Assembly (NCBI RefSeq): GCF_037975245.1
Contig: NC_092578.1
Span: 19,480,321 to 19,544,320, forward strand
Direction of reading: 5' to 3'
Origin: Apostichopus japonicus
Taxonomy: Eukaryota; Echinodermata; Holothuroidea; Aspidochirotida; Stichopodidae
Length of the DNA stretch: 64,000 nt
Under the pieces are notes generated by a model, which saw only the letters and a program-made list of their open reading frames with translations, had not been told where the DNA came from and searched no databases. A program made the translations under genes and the position numbers. Of the stretch, positions 51,701 to 62,400 are shown in pieces; within the stretch, counting starts at the first letter, position 1, and each line of letters starts with the position of its first letter.

Positions 51701-54700
51701 TACTGTGTGCATAGGATGTGTTACATTGGTCTGTGTACACCGAATGTGTTATGTTGGTCTGTGTGCACATGATGTGTTATGTTGGTCTGTGTGCATAGGA
51801 TGTGTTACGTTGGTCTGTGTGCACAGGATGTTTTGTGTTGTACTGTGTGCACATGATGTATTATGTTGGTCTGTGTGCATAGGATGTGTTACGTTGGTCT
51901 GTGTGCACATGATGTGTTATGTTGGTCTGTGTGCACAGGATTTGTTATATTGCACTGTGTGCACAGGATGTTTCGTGTTGTACTGTGTGCACAGGATGTT
52001 TTGTGTTGCACTGTGTGCACAGGATGTTTTGTGTTGTACTGTGTGCACATGATGTGTTATGTTGGTCTGTGTGCATAGGATGTGTTACGTTGGTCTGTGT
52101 GCACATGATGTGTTATGTTGGTCTGTGTGCGCAGGATTTGTTATGTTGCACTGTGTGCACATGATGTGTTATGTTGGTCTGTGTGCATAGGATGTGTTAC
52201 GTTGGTCTGTGTGCACAGGATGTTTTGTGTTGTACTGTGTGCACATGATGTATTATGTTGGTCTGTGTGCATAGGATGTGTTACGTTGGTCTGTGTGCAC
52301 ATGATGTGTTATGTTGGTCTGTGTGCACATGATGTGCTATGTTGGTCTGTGTGCATAGGATGTGTTATGTTGGTCTGTGTGCACAGGATGTGTTATGTTG
52401 GCCTGTGTGCACATGATGTGTTATGTTGGTCTGTGTGCACATGATGTGTTATGTTGGTCTGTGTGCATAGGATGTGTTACGTTGGTCTGTGTGCACAGGA
52501 TGTTTTGTGTTGTACTGTGTGCATAGGATGTGTTACATTGGTCTGTGTACACCGAATGTGTTATGTTGGTCTGTGTGCACATGATGTGTTATGTTGGTCT
52601 GTGTGCATAGGATGTGTTACGTTGGTCTGTGTGCACAGGATGTTTTGTGTTGTACTGTGTGCACATGATGTATTATGTTGGTCTGTGTGCATAGGATGTG
52701 TTACGTTGGTCTGTGTGCACATGATGTGTTATGTTGGTCTGTGTGCACAGGATTTGTTATATTGCACTGTGTGCACAGGATGTTTTGTGTTGTACTGTGT
52801 GCACAGGATGTTTTGTGTTGCACTGTGTGCACAGGATGTTTTGTGTTGTACTGTGTGCACATGATGTGTTATGTTGGTCTGTGTGCATAGGATGTGTTAC
52901 GTTGGTCTGTGTGCACATGATGTGTTATGTTGGTCTGTGTGCGCAGGATTTGTTATGTTGCACTGTGTGCACAGGATGTGTTATGTTGGTCTGTGTGCAC
53001 ATGATGTGTTATGTTGGTCTGTGTAAACCTGCAGACTGTCAATGGTCTGCATGTTACTGTTTTTGCAGGCTTCTCTCCGAAATGTGTAACACATGTGTGT
53101 TTGTATATTCTGCCTTAGTGTGATATCTCTGTGTATTAATACAGTACATTCTGTGCTAATGCATGCGCATCCCTTACTGCAGTTTGTGTACAGTAACTGT
53201 AAATCTGTGTTAATAATGCATTAGTAACTCTGTCTGCACCAGAGCAGTCTGTTAATATTGCAGCATGATGTTAGTTACTTCATGTATATGTTACAACAGT
53301 TTGTGTTAGCATTTATGTCTCTGTGTTAACACACACAACAATCTCTGCTACTGTGATATCTATGTAGTGTCTTTATATTACAGTATCTGTTACTGTAAAT
53401 CAGTGTTAAGGCAGCTAATCAATTAGTGTAGGCTATGTTACTGTAGGTTGTGTTACAGAAATATTTGTTTTGTTAAGTCTTTGATAGTGCAGTCTGTGTT
53501 AACGAAGCTTCTGTTAATATCCGTAAACTAGTACCTACAGTAGACCAGCCTGCAGGTAGCTGTGTTACAGACATGTGTTTAATGCATAAGTCTGTGTGAC
53601 GTGCAATCTGTGCCATTGATGCATAAGTACATCAAACCATTAGTTTACACTGTAAGTCCTTTCCATCTTTGCATTTAAATTCAGCTCAAAGTTATGGTCT
53701 CAATATTTCTATCCCCCCCCCCCCCTCGTCACAATTAGTTTCTCTGACAGTCAGTATTTAGGTCAAATCCAAAGAAACTGGCAGATATCATTGTTGAAAC
53801 CTGTTGCTTTAATCGTGGTCACCACTGAATTGTTTACATGATACGGTCTAGCCTGTGATGAAGCAATACAGAATTACTCTAACAAGCATGTTATCAACTG
53901 ATTGGACATAATCCAAGGCTGAGAGTTCAAAGCCTCTTCTATTAATAAAACCACTTTACGTACAGGAAATACTTAACCCAGAAAAACGTCAGAAATGTTA
54001 GGCCTCAGTAGCCTACTGAGTGACATTACTGTAGATTGGAATGGAATGTTAGGGATCAATTTAAGCGGGAGAATATGCTATTTTGGTAAAATGACTGTGA
54101 TCAAAGAATTATCAGATGTCTGGCTAACTTTTGACAGCAGCTGCATTCTCTAAGTCATTTTGTGAAGCCTTCGCTGGTACTGTGGCATTCTCCCTAATCT
54201 ACACCCCCTCTTCCTCCCCCCACCCCCACCCCTTACATGCAGTACAAAAGACATGTCATATTATAGAATTATTGTTACTGCAACATATGGTTCATCTGAG
54301 AAATGATAAGAATCAGCAACCCCTTGTACATGCTCCATGGTACAGTAAGAGACTGGTTTTGGTGTAAATACCGTTATATATTATACTGCATGTACAGTCT
54401 CTATATAGATAACATATATGGTAGGTGGTAGTAGTAGTAGTATGTGTACAAGAACATGAAGAATAATTGCTTTCTATGTGTTCTATATTACCATTTGTCT
54501 TAACTATACAACCTTGTATAAAATAGGCCAGCCCAGAATCACATCATTCACGACTTGTCCAGTGATGTTTTAGTGCAATATGCTTGCAGCGATTTCACTG
54601 ATATATCAAGCAAAACATTATAACCTGCTAAATCTATTCCAATTTGCAATGTAAATTGATGGGTGTTCAAGTTCTAGTTGTTAATTGTTCCTCTCTTCTG

Positions 54701-56570
54701 TCATGAGGTCTTTGTTTTTTTTCATACTCTTGACAAAAGCTAGCTTTCTTAGATTCTGAGCATCAATTCTGGAAGGGGTGGGGTCCAAACTGTTTGGGCT
54801 TTGTCCTTACAGAAGATCCTGGGTCGTAGGCCTAAAAGTTTGCATATCTTCATTAATAACTGCTTGCTTACAGGCTGCTCAAACTTGTGGAGCTGTATTT
54901 ATACATATCTTCATTAATAACTGTAATTTACCTTTCACAATCACTGGTCTCTCTATCAGTATGATCCTACTGATGTATTTATGCATATCTTCATTAATAA
55001 CTGTAATTTACCTTTCACAATCACTGGTCTCTCTATCAGTATGATCCTACTGATGTATTTATGCATATCTTCATTAATAACTGTAATTTACCTTTCACAA
55101 TCACTGGTCTCTCTATCAGTATGATCCTACTGATGTATTTATGCATATCTTCATTAATAACTGTAATTTACCTTTCACAATCACTGGTCTCTCTATCAGT
55201 ATGATCCTACTGATGTATTTATGCATATCTTCATTAATAACTGTAATTTACCTTTCACAATCACTGGTCTCTCTATCAGTATGATCCTACTGATGTATTT
55301 ATGCATATCTTCATTAATAACTGTAATTTACCTTTCACAATCACTGGTCTCTCTATCAGTATGATCCTACTGATGTATTTATGCATATCTTCATTAATAA
55401 CTGTAATTTACCTTTCAACTTTCATTGAACTTTTCTAATTTCTGTTATTTAATATGATCACTATATTTATCTTTTCTTGTCAAACAAAACCAGAGTTTCC
55501 TATTTGAAGATTAAATTTTTCAGTGCCCGGAGAGGAAAGAGCAAGTATTCTTGTCTCATAAGTGGTTGCATTCATCTTTGGTTCTTGTCACATGTTTTAA
55601 TACTAAAAATAAAACTCCTTTAGACTGACAGAGAATTTACCCTAAGGTTCAAAGGGCATTTGCAAGCGGGTACGACATTTCACTAAATTTAAAATCAAAT
55701 TGTTTACAGCCATTGAAACCAAGATGGCAATTGCCTGTAAGGTACAATTGCTAACCTTGCATTACACTATGTAACAACTGTTACAGGACAGGTTTCAGTG
55801 ATTGTAAATAGTTGCAGCTTTAATGTGATGTAGAAGATTAGTAACGCCCACCCGGTTTGCTCTTAGGTAACTTTTGGATTAAATCTGTTTTCGTTTTTCT
55901 TTTTCTTTTTACTTTTGTTTGAACAGAAGCTAAAAGATTTAATTAATCAATGCCTTTGAAATGTTTTGGCATCAGGTGTGGTTTAATCATCACTATAGAG
56001 AGAGCAAAGCCACATGCTTAACGATGCTGATTTTGTGAATAGTGTTAGCTTGTATTATACACTTGCTGTGTATTCTTCATGGAAAACTTTTGGATCACTG
56101 GATTGAAAGATATGTAAAAAAAAACAAATCTGTCGGTTTGGCAATTTTTTTGGGCTGGAACTGAGAATTTGTTTTTGGTTACATGTTATGCAAGATATGT
56201 TAGCTTCTGATAGCGTTTTTCTTTTCGGTGTGTTTGCTTTTCAAAATTTTATTTCCTCGTCAGTATTAAGTTAACTTATTGATTAAATAAATAACTTTGT
56301 TTCAATTTGCAAAACAGAGAACCAGAAGTTGACCTCTCTGATTCGGAGGAAGAAGAAGAAGATATGGAAGAAAATTCTGAAGGATCCGATTCTGAGATGG
56401 AAACGACAGAGATGAAGAAGAAGGTAGCAGTTGAGGGAGCTTTGGTGAGTTCTCTTGATACTCAGAGAGAAGAAATACCAGAGAAGGTGCTCGCTCAACT
56501 CTCCAACCGATCAAGAAAGCAGTTTTCATACCTGCAGACTGTATTCTCAGAATTATCAATTGATCCTTGA
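21735..56570 (+). CDS. WDR75: WDR75 / UTP17, WD-repeat U3 snoRNP (t-UTP) factor, 17 exons, 848 aa
   Basis: Exons: 21735-21829, 23016-23145, 23854-23919, 25104-25185, 26174-26381, 27074-27252, 27494-27649, 29972-30162, 30908-31098, 31691-31857, 32710-32896, 35034-35125, 36606-36692, 38761-38993, 39904-40041, 40694-40785, 56318-56570. They sum to 2547 nt (848 codons plus stop) with every phase matching; human WDR75 is 830 aa. WDR75 is a nucleolar component of the t-UTP/UTP-A complex that supports Pol I transcription and early 18S pre-rRNA processing. Visible family landmarks are WD-type blades such as CSLDGTVRQWDIIDG (~79-93), HWHANRVEDLCFSPEG, LVDWNLEKGVKSFLPRLGAP, DPRTNALVKNGRKGHLHFYN, DWLATVEEQR, TASLDGKFKVWRYG and WNCDCVGFY. 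Next comes ATSDRITSWNMLSC, then LPSTPFAEFL. The C-terminus has the acidic tract SDSEEEEEDMEENSEGSDSE (~770-789) before a basic, LSNRSRKQF-like end. Exon 1 begins AACATGGCAGCC, a fair Kozak context. Intron 15 is GC-AG. Intron 16 is 15.5 kb. Many introns carry minisatellites, and exons 7, 11 and 14 have duplicated splice sites nearby. Confidence 0.95.
24208..24420. repeat. Short minisatellite, 55-58-bp unit, 4 copies
   Basis: AGCACACTAGTGTATGG starts at 24208, 24265, 24323 and 24378. It lies in WDR75 intron 3. Confidence 0.9.
27537..27938 (+). repeat. 184-bp tandem duplication of the 3' part of WDR75 exon 7 with its donor
   Basis: Exon 7 from 27537 to its end (27649) plus ~35 bp of intron is repeated at 27721-27863, 184 bp downstream, including CTTGATAACG|GTAAGT. 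A third, short fragment (GTGGCTGGAACTTTGAAGGG) lies near 27916. The copies are nearly identical (one C to T and few other changes), so the event is recent. Reading through the first donor meets TAG at once. Confidence 0.9.
30318..30620. repeat. Minisatellite, 82-bp unit, about 4 copies
   Basis: GTCAGCTTTTAAGTGTAGTA and variants begin near 30341, 30423, 30505 and 30587. Units contain AGTCTGATGTCAGACT, a 7-bp-arm palindrome. It lies in WDR75 intron 8. Confidence 0.9.
32565..32764 (+). repeat. 97-bp tandem duplication of the WDR75 exon 11 acceptor and first 17 codons
   Basis: CTCATTTGATGTATGTTAAC-TCCTTTTTACAG|AGAAATCC occurs twice, with exon-like starts at 32613 and 32710. The second copy runs on into the full exon. 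The first copy breaks at GTG TAA (stop 32666-32668). The exon is therefore placed at 32710. Confidence 0.9.
33120..33490. repeat. Probable dispersed repeat with GT microsatellite and AGGTCA half-sites
   Basis: In WDR75 intron 11. A (GT)n run near 33153-33168 is followed by sequence with many GGTCA motifs, including AGGTCAAAGGTCA at 33281-33293 (a perfect DR1), plus AGGTCAGAG and AAGGTCACC further on. The texture is that of an interspersed repeat; boundaries could not be set. Confidence 0.35.
35126..36604 (+). repeat. Pyrimidine-rich minisatellite filling WDR75 intron 12, 372-bp higher-order period
   Basis: TTCTATGTCCTATC-TTTCTTCATATTCATTGTTCTATTG variants run from just after the exon 12 donor (35126) to just before the exon 13 acceptor (36605). 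Blocks of 372 bp recur; the marker CATTGTTCGACGTCCTAT is at about 35569, 35941 and 36313. The sense strand is T-rich, so the array extends the polypyrimidine tract. The frame is open for 474 codons at 35224-36648, but that frame differs from that of exon 13. Confidence 0.95.
37410..38760 (+). repeat. 45-bp minisatellite, 30 copies, repeating an acceptor-like motif up to WDR75 exon 14
   Basis: Each 45-bp unit has ATTAATTCTACCAATGTGTCTGTTTCCAG split around TCTACACACTAGATCC (written in parts: TACCAATGTGTCTG, TTTCCAG, TCTACACACTAG). TTTCCAG ends fall every 45 bp from 37453 to 38713, 29 positions, and only the one at 37543 lost its AG. The last unit, TGTGTCTCTCTTTCCAG, ends at 38760 and is the real acceptor. 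Because 45 is divisible by 3, long frames stay open on both strands (548 and 484 codons on +, 436 on -). They are by-products. Confidence 0.95.
39329..39615. repeat. Two-copy tandem duplication, 145-bp unit
   Basis: TTGCCATAATTGATGCT through TTCCATGGTAAC is repeated once, 145 bp later, in WDR75 intron 14. Confidence 0.85.
40968..41896. repeat. 14-bp minisatellite with higher-order structure
   Basis: The unit GAGTACAACAACAT and variants (GAGTAAAACAACTT, GAGTTCAACAGCAT, GTGAGTACAACATCATTTAATA) fill the region. It starts ~180 bp after the exon 16 donor, in the 15.5-kb intron 16. Confidence 0.9.
41900..46015. other. WDR75 intron 16 sequence, no gene seen
   Basis: Apart from the foldback at 43027-43114, I see no exon, RNA gene or array. 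Open frames at 42118-42369 and 43780-44001 show no conserved motif and no splice context. Confidence 0.4.
43027..43114. mobile_element. Foldback fragment resembling Penelope-type or hammerhead-like repeats
   Basis: A long imperfect hairpin: outer arms ATGTAAAAGT-AGT-GCCT (43027-43046 with 43095-43114, ~18 of 20 pairing) and an inner perfect 8-bp stem CGATCCTA/TAGGATCG (43054-43061, 43080-43087). The inner loop holds CTGAAGA, then GATTC-TGCTA-GGATC, then GGAACGTC. Similar foldbacks, with GAAAC where this has GGAAC, are to my recollection abundant in animal genomes in association with Penelope-like elements. The hammerhead core would need CUGANGA and GAAA; here an extra A follows CTGAAGA and GAAA is mutated, so an active ribozyme is unlikely. 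Confidence 0.4.
46016..47905. repeat. 43-bp minisatellite, about 44 copies, with an internal palindrome
   Basis: Unit: GTCAAACTATGGGACATTGA then TGTCCAATGTGCATACAATG then TTA. Two main subtypes alternate (GTCAAAC/GTCTAAC; GACATTGATGTCC/GACGTTGATATCC). GGACATTGATGTCC is a 6-bp-arm palindrome, so each unit can form a small hairpin. There are no unique spacers. In WDR75 intron 16. Confidence 0.95.
47906..50607. other. WDR75 intron 16 sequence, no gene seen
   Basis: AT-rich intron. No exon needed by the WDR75 model (exon 16 joins exon 17 in phase) and no RNA gene recognised. Confidence 0.4.
50608..53028. repeat. 28-bp minisatellite, about 86 copies, with 420-bp higher-order repeats
   Basis: Unit GTGTTATGTTGGTCTGTGTG plus CACATGAT. 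Blocks of 15 units (420 bp) starting near 50799, 51219 and 51639 look identical, and a related block starts at 52451 (29 units further). Identical 137-codon open frames in each block follow from the repetition; 28 is not a multiple of 3. In WDR75 intron 16. Confidence 0.95.
53029..54899. other. WDR75 intron 16 sequence, no gene seen
   Basis: It begins with degenerate TGTGTTA/CTGTGTTA-rich sequence that may be an eroded edge of the 28-bp array, then ordinary intron. Poly-C at 53712-53725. Nothing else supported. Confidence 0.4.
54900..55418. repeat. 80-bp minisatellite, about 6.5 near-identical copies
   Basis: TGATGTATTTATGCATATCT recurs exactly every 80 bp (54971, 55051, 55131 and so on to about 55371). 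Copies look identical, so expansion is recent. A diverged partial unit lies at 54843-54870. In WDR75 intron 16. Confidence 0.95.
55419..56317. other. 3' end of WDR75 intron 16, no gene seen
   Basis: Ordinary intron sequence ending in TTTCAATTTGCAAAACAG, the acceptor of the last exon. Confidence 0.5.
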
Positions 56571-57168
56571 CGATTGAGAGGTTTGTTAGAAGGTGAAGAA
56601 GGGTTCATCGGTCTGAAGGCATTCGCTGCTAATTAGTCGTCTGGATAAGATCAACTATATATGCCGTGTGACAAGAGAGAGTCACCTCTGATGGTATTTA
56701 GGATGGTGATGTTAATGGTAAGTGAATGAAGCCACTCGGAAGGTTAAGAGCTTTTAAGGAGGAGAAGTACACGGCATTTGCTTTGTTGGATCCAGGTATA
56801 AGTATTTAGTACTTGACCAGGATGCACGCTATTGCCAAATGTATGTTCTTTTGTAATTTGTTGATGCTAATAGTGTGGGCCTTGGGGCATTTCTCATGCA
56901 GTGAAGGATAGATTCTGTGTAAATCTTGTGTTACTAAAGTAGCTTAAGGTAGCTGAAGTTCATCTTGCAAGTGAAAGGTTAGCTATGCCATAGCAAGATT
57001 ATTATGTAGATAAAGGAAATAAGTTAAAAAAAAACAAGCTATTCAATTATTATTATGTTTGCTGATGAAAGTTTTTTTTCTTCTCCAGTGCATCATAATT
57101 ATGTCGAAAGTGTCGACAGTAATTCCTCACACATTATGAAATAGTATACAAATAAGAAATGGCTATGA
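56571..57168 (+). other. WDR75 3' UTR or flank
   Basis: No further exon is needed. No canonical AATAAA was found close to the stop codon. ATTAAA at 57574-57579 is a weak candidate signal, and AATAAA at about 60003 is too far to assign. Confidence 0.3.
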
Positions 57169-57289
57169 GTGCAATAGTGCAAATATTTCATGAGTTGAAA
57201 GATGTAATTTGTTCCATTCAACGAGGCGCAGCCGAGTTGAATGGAACAAATTACATCTTTCAACTCATGAAATATTTGCACTATTGCAC
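57169..57289. repeat. Perfect 54-bp-arm palindrome with a 13-nt loop
   Basis: 57169-57222 is the exact reverse complement of 57236-57289. The loop, 57223-57235, is GAGGCGCAGCCGA. Similarity extends a little outward (AATAAGAAATGGC on the left against AATAATGAATGGCC from the right). The form is that of a foldback or MITE element. The arms give overlapping open frames on both strands containing FHELKDVICSIQ, an effect of the symmetry. Confidence 0.9.
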
Positions 57290-57741
57290 GAATGGAGGCC
57301 ATTCATTATTCGTTATATACAACACCTTCAAATTTGGAAATAATTGGATGTAAAATGCACTCATGCAACAGATTGTTTTGAACAGACAGGCTTCTCTGCT
57401 CTCTTACTATTGCAAAAAGTGCTATCAAAAAAGTGTAACACATGGTTCTATTTCATAGAGTGCAATAGAGCGGATTTTGCATTCAATCGACGAGCAATTG
57501 ACCATTCAAATGGCCGGAATATAATTAGGTGTTGTATAATATCTGATATCAGTGCAAATGCATTAAGCATTATATTAAAAAGGTTATAAGGTTTTAAATG
57601 CTTATGGATGCAAACCCTGATATTTGTTTTGAGATCCCATTGAGATATAAGGTGTGTTGTAGTCAGTAGATACTGAATGAGTTTACAAAGCATTGTCATT
57701 TCAGCTTAAAGAGAAAGAACAAGCAAAGGACATTTTGCAGA

Positions 57742-59460
57742 GTTGATCTCTGGTGTCACATGAAGATAGCTTCAGTTGATCTCTGGTGTCACATCAAGAT
57801 AGCTTCAATTGATCTCTGGTGTCACATGAAGATAGCTTCAATGGATCTCTGGAGTCACATCAAGATAGCTTCAATTGATCTCTGGTGTCACATGAAGATA
57901 GCTTCAGTTGATCTCTGGTGTCACATGAAGATAGCTTCAGTTGATCTCTGGTGTCACATCAAGATAGCTTCAATTGATCTCTGGTGTCACATCAAGATAG
58001 CTTCAATTGATCTCTGGTGTCACATCAAGATAGCTTCAATTGATCTCTGGTGTCACATCAAGATAGCTTCAATTGATCTCTGGTGTCACATCAAGATAGC
58101 TTCAATGGATCTCTGGAGTCACATCAAGATAGCTTCAATTGATCTCTGGTGTCACATCAAGATAGCTTCAATTGATCTCTGGTGTCACATCAAGATAGCT
58201 TCAATGGATCTCTGGAGTCACATCAAGATAGCTTCAATTGATCACTGGTGTCACATCAAGATAGCTTCAGTTGATCTCTGGTGTCACATGAAGATAGCTT
58301 CAGTTGATCTCTGGTGTCACATCAAGATAGCTTCAATTGATCTCTGGTGTCACATCAAGATAGCTTCAATTGATCTCTGGTGTCACATCAAGATAGCTTC
58401 AATTGATCTCTGGTGTCACATCAAGATAGCTTCAATGGATCTCTGGAGTCACATCAAGATAGCTTCAATTGATCTCTGGTGTCACATCAAGATAGCTTCA
58501 ATTGATCTCTGGTGTCACATCAAGATAGCTTCAATGGATCTCTGGAGTCACATCAAGATAGCTTCAATTGATCACTGGTGTCACATCAAGATAGCTTCAA
58601 TTGATCTCTGGTGTCACATGAAGATAGCTTCAGTTGATCTCTGGTGTCACATCAAGATAGCTTCAATTGATCACTGGTGTCACATCAAGATAGCTTCAAT
58701 TGATCTCTGGTGTCACATCAAGATAGCTTCAATTGATCTCTGGTGTCACATCAAGATAGCTTCAATGGATCTCTGGAGTCACATCAAGATAGCTTCAATT
58801 GATCTCTGGTGTCACATCAAGATAGCTTCAATTGATCTCTGGTGTCACATCAAGATAGCTTCAATGGATCTCTGGAGTCACATCAAGATAGCTTCAATTG
58901 ATCACTGGTGTCACATCAAGATAGCTTCAATTGATCTCTGGTGTCACATCAAGATAGCTTCAATTGATCTCTGGTGTCACATCAAGATAGCTTCAATGGA
59001 TCTCTGGAGTCACATCAAGATAGCTTCAATTGATCTCTGGTGTCACATCAAGATAGCTTCAATTGATCTCTGGTGTCACATCAAGATAGCTTCAATGGAT
59101 CTCTGGAGTCACATCAAGATAGCTTCAATTGATCACTGGTGTCACATCAAGATAGCTTCAATTGATCTCTGGTGTCACATCAAGATAGCTTCAACTGATC
59201 TCTGGTGTCACATCAAGATAGCTTCAATTGATCTCTGGTGTCACATCAAAATAGCTTCAATTGATCTCTGGTGTCACATCAAGATAGCTTCAATTGATCC
59301 CTGGTGTCACATCAAGATAGCTTCAATTGATCCCTGGTGTCACATCAAGATAGCTTCAATTGATCTCTGTGGTCACATCAAGATAGATTCAATTGATCTC
59401 TGGTGTCACATCAAAATAGCTTCAACTGATCCCTGGTGTCACATCAAGATAGCTTTAATT
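57742..59460 (+). repeat. 33-bp minisatellite, about 52 copies, 330-bp higher-order period
   Basis: Unit TTGATCTCTGGTGTCACATC plus AAGATAGCTTCAA. The variant ATGGATCTCTGGAGTC marks a 10-unit (330-bp) higher-order repeat (about 58105, 58435, 58765 and 59095). Because 33 is 11 codons, one frame is open for 574 codons (KIASIDLWCHI repeats). Variants change amino acids freely (IDLWCH, MDLWSH, IDHWCH, VDLWCH), which argues against coding. Confidence 0.95.
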
Positions 59461-62400
59461 GCTCATCCACATAATGGCTGTTAAAGGTCAATTGTCATTA
59501 TCCATTTTATACAATATTTATTGATTTTATTTTAATGTGAGCAAGTGTTCCAACTTTCAAGTATTGATCTGAAGTGTAACATGTAACTTACCCTTTGTAT
59601 ATCTTGAATGTTGTTTAGGAGGAGTAAAGCAGTAATTAACCTCACAAACTTTCATAGGGACTTATTTGATTTGTATCTCCACGTACTTGATTGATATCAA
59701 CAGGTATATAAGCCTTTATTGGTTGCCATAACATAACCTTTGGTTTGACTGTTTCATTTACAAGATCACAGCATTAAACAAAGTTATAGTATATTATGAA
59801 ATGAGAATCCATTATAATCCTCTTCCCTTATATATCCCCTGACCCACTACATGCCCTCAGTGGTGTAGCCCCTTCCTCCCCCCCCCCACACTCCCCCTCC
59901 CAGACTCCATGCTCTAACAAGAGAATGGCAACCGGTGCACTTTTGCAAGGTCAAGTGTGATGAATACAGAAAGATTGAAATTGGAATTTATTGCTGATGG
60001 TTAATAAAATATGCAGATATAAGCATTCAGCTTGTCATTTTCCTTTATGATTAATAACACATTTGAAATAAATAATATAAAAACAAAAAAGACAAATAAA
60101 TGTGTGATTGTCGTTATTTGAGTCAGCTTTTGTCTTCATTTATCATTTTGAATATTTAATCGTTCTTATGAAAAGATGAAGAGGTGTGTACAATCAAACT
60201 ATAAAGAATTGAAATTCACTCACCCACAAAACGGCCCGATTTATTGGTGTTTACATCATGAAGAAAATCTAAGAAATCTCCAATGGGGTACCAACGTCAA
60301 GATTTAAGTGTTTGACTAATTAAAGACCTAGATGTAGTAACCGAATTTTATAGACAAGGTCCTCAAAAGCCAAGAAAAGGAAGCATTTTAAAAGAAATAG
60401 TAAAAAACTGATCCAGACGAGTTGATAAATTATTATTTGATATGCAGTTCTTGTAAGAAAGTACAGGTTGCTAATATTTTGGTAAATAATTAATCTTCTT
60501 TAATTTTCGCATTGAAACGTAGGCTGCGTACTGTAACCTGCATATGATCATTTGTTGAATACCAGGTGATGAGCCATCAAAGGGGTGGGTTGAGAGTGGG
60601 CGTTAGCGAAGATCCTGTGACAAAAAATGCCCCCGTCATAAACTGTAGTGCTCCGTTTATGACACATCAATACTTCCTTTCGAAGTACTATACTCCCAGA
60701 TTCAATCCTGTACGCTGCACCTGACATAAGTTTCGCATCCACTCTCCCTCATCTCTCTACAAACCTACTTGTCAAGTCACTTCATTTCTCCTTAAAGAGA
60801 TAATCCAGGCAGCAGCTTACATTACAATCGCGTGAATTTTGGAAAAGGTTAGCGATTTGTATACTGGGATTCGTTTTAGATTTGTATACTTCCTTTCGGC
60901 TATCTTACAGGGAGAAGCTTCCTGCCAGAATTCTTAATCATATACCGATAGAAAATACCGCTAAGACGGGAGGCAAAGTTATTGAATCAAAGATGTACCA
61001 CTGAGAATTGGAGACTCATATTGCAGAGATAACACTGAGGTAGTGTCATTAACTGGGACAATAAATTAATTTACGAGCAACAACGAGGCAGATAACCAAG
61101 GAATATATTTATTGATTTAGACTTCTGAATCGTATTGACTGTTTGGTATGTTCGAGTGACATATTTTTTTTTAAAGATTTTTGTCAAACTATTTATTAGA
61201 ATTTCAAAAAAAAGAAGAAATGTGCGTTACTGAGTGTATTATAAACTGCTTCAAACGTCAAGGACATATTCGAAAATGATAATCAATGTTATTTGGAAAT
61301 GAGCAACAAAATGTCAAACTATTTTGGCTTTCTTTTTTATTTAATAAAACAGGTCATGTTTCTTGAATCGTTGTGATTACCAACCATTTGATAATACGCG
61401 AAATCACCAAACCAAATCAATTTAGACAAAATTTTAATGTTTCATGTCTTTCTGCTATGGTCTTTTGTTTTATCTTCAACAAAGCTTAATTATATTATAA
61501 AGGCCAACTATGTAATCACCAGGGGCTGACTGGGGTAGGAATATCTTCCTGGGCAGTGATTCAAACGTTGGAGATGGAAGCTTGAAACAAGCCGCGCATT
61601 GGCATCCATGATGAAACTAAAACCTCTTATGATCAATTGCACCTCGGAGCGCACCGGTTCCGAGCCGATTAACTGGTTAGCCAATAGATCCCCGGTAACA
61701 ACACAGCAGTTGTTTTATAAGTTCGATTATAGTTTATGACGTGCGAAACGTGCGCGCATTATTATATACGTATGCGTGACAAACGTTTATGTGTTTAAAT
61801 ATGCTTGTTTCAGGCGTGAGATCCAGAGGTTTTGAATGTTACACTCTTTTTCTTCAACCTCACTCAAAACGTCAACGGTAATTATTATCAATATCTTGCG
61901 TTTAACTTTTATATGCATCAGAATGACCCACCCATTAAAGTTTGACGTCTTCGTTTTATTTTCTTGGGGGGGGGGGGGGGCGAGAGGACTCTCAGACCCT
62001 CCAACATGAGAGCCGGGATCAACGACCTCAGGACCACACCCCTTCTTAATTAAATCATAGAACGGCCCCTGTATATTGTTAGGGACCTTCTGAAACTATA
62101 CTCGCGCATTTTACCAATAATGTACTTCTAGATATGATTTCTGTGTACTTCTAGTTATTTAAGTGTCTTGAAGTTACTGTCAATGCAACCGCGATGATCT
62201 TCAAGGGTTTTGTCAAGATATATAAGGTAACATATAAGTACCCAGAGGGAATATAAATCTAAGACGTGTAAAAGGATCCTATTTCACGTAAAAGTATCGA
62301 TCCCATGACTCTAGACTAAAATATATTCAAAATTTATCAACTTTGCAATTACGTTCCTTTTTATTGTTCGCTGAACACGATCAAACCTAGAATTTAATCC

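Noticed and set aside
50799..52864. Repeated 137-codon Cys-rich frames (MLVCVHRMCYVGLC...)
   Set aside because: Identical copies arise from the 420-bp higher-order repeat. The 28-bp unit cycles through all frames and there is no splice or start context.
57099..57353. Small genes on both strands sharing FHELKDVICSIQ
   Set aside because: The same peptide on both strands is the product of a perfect palindrome.
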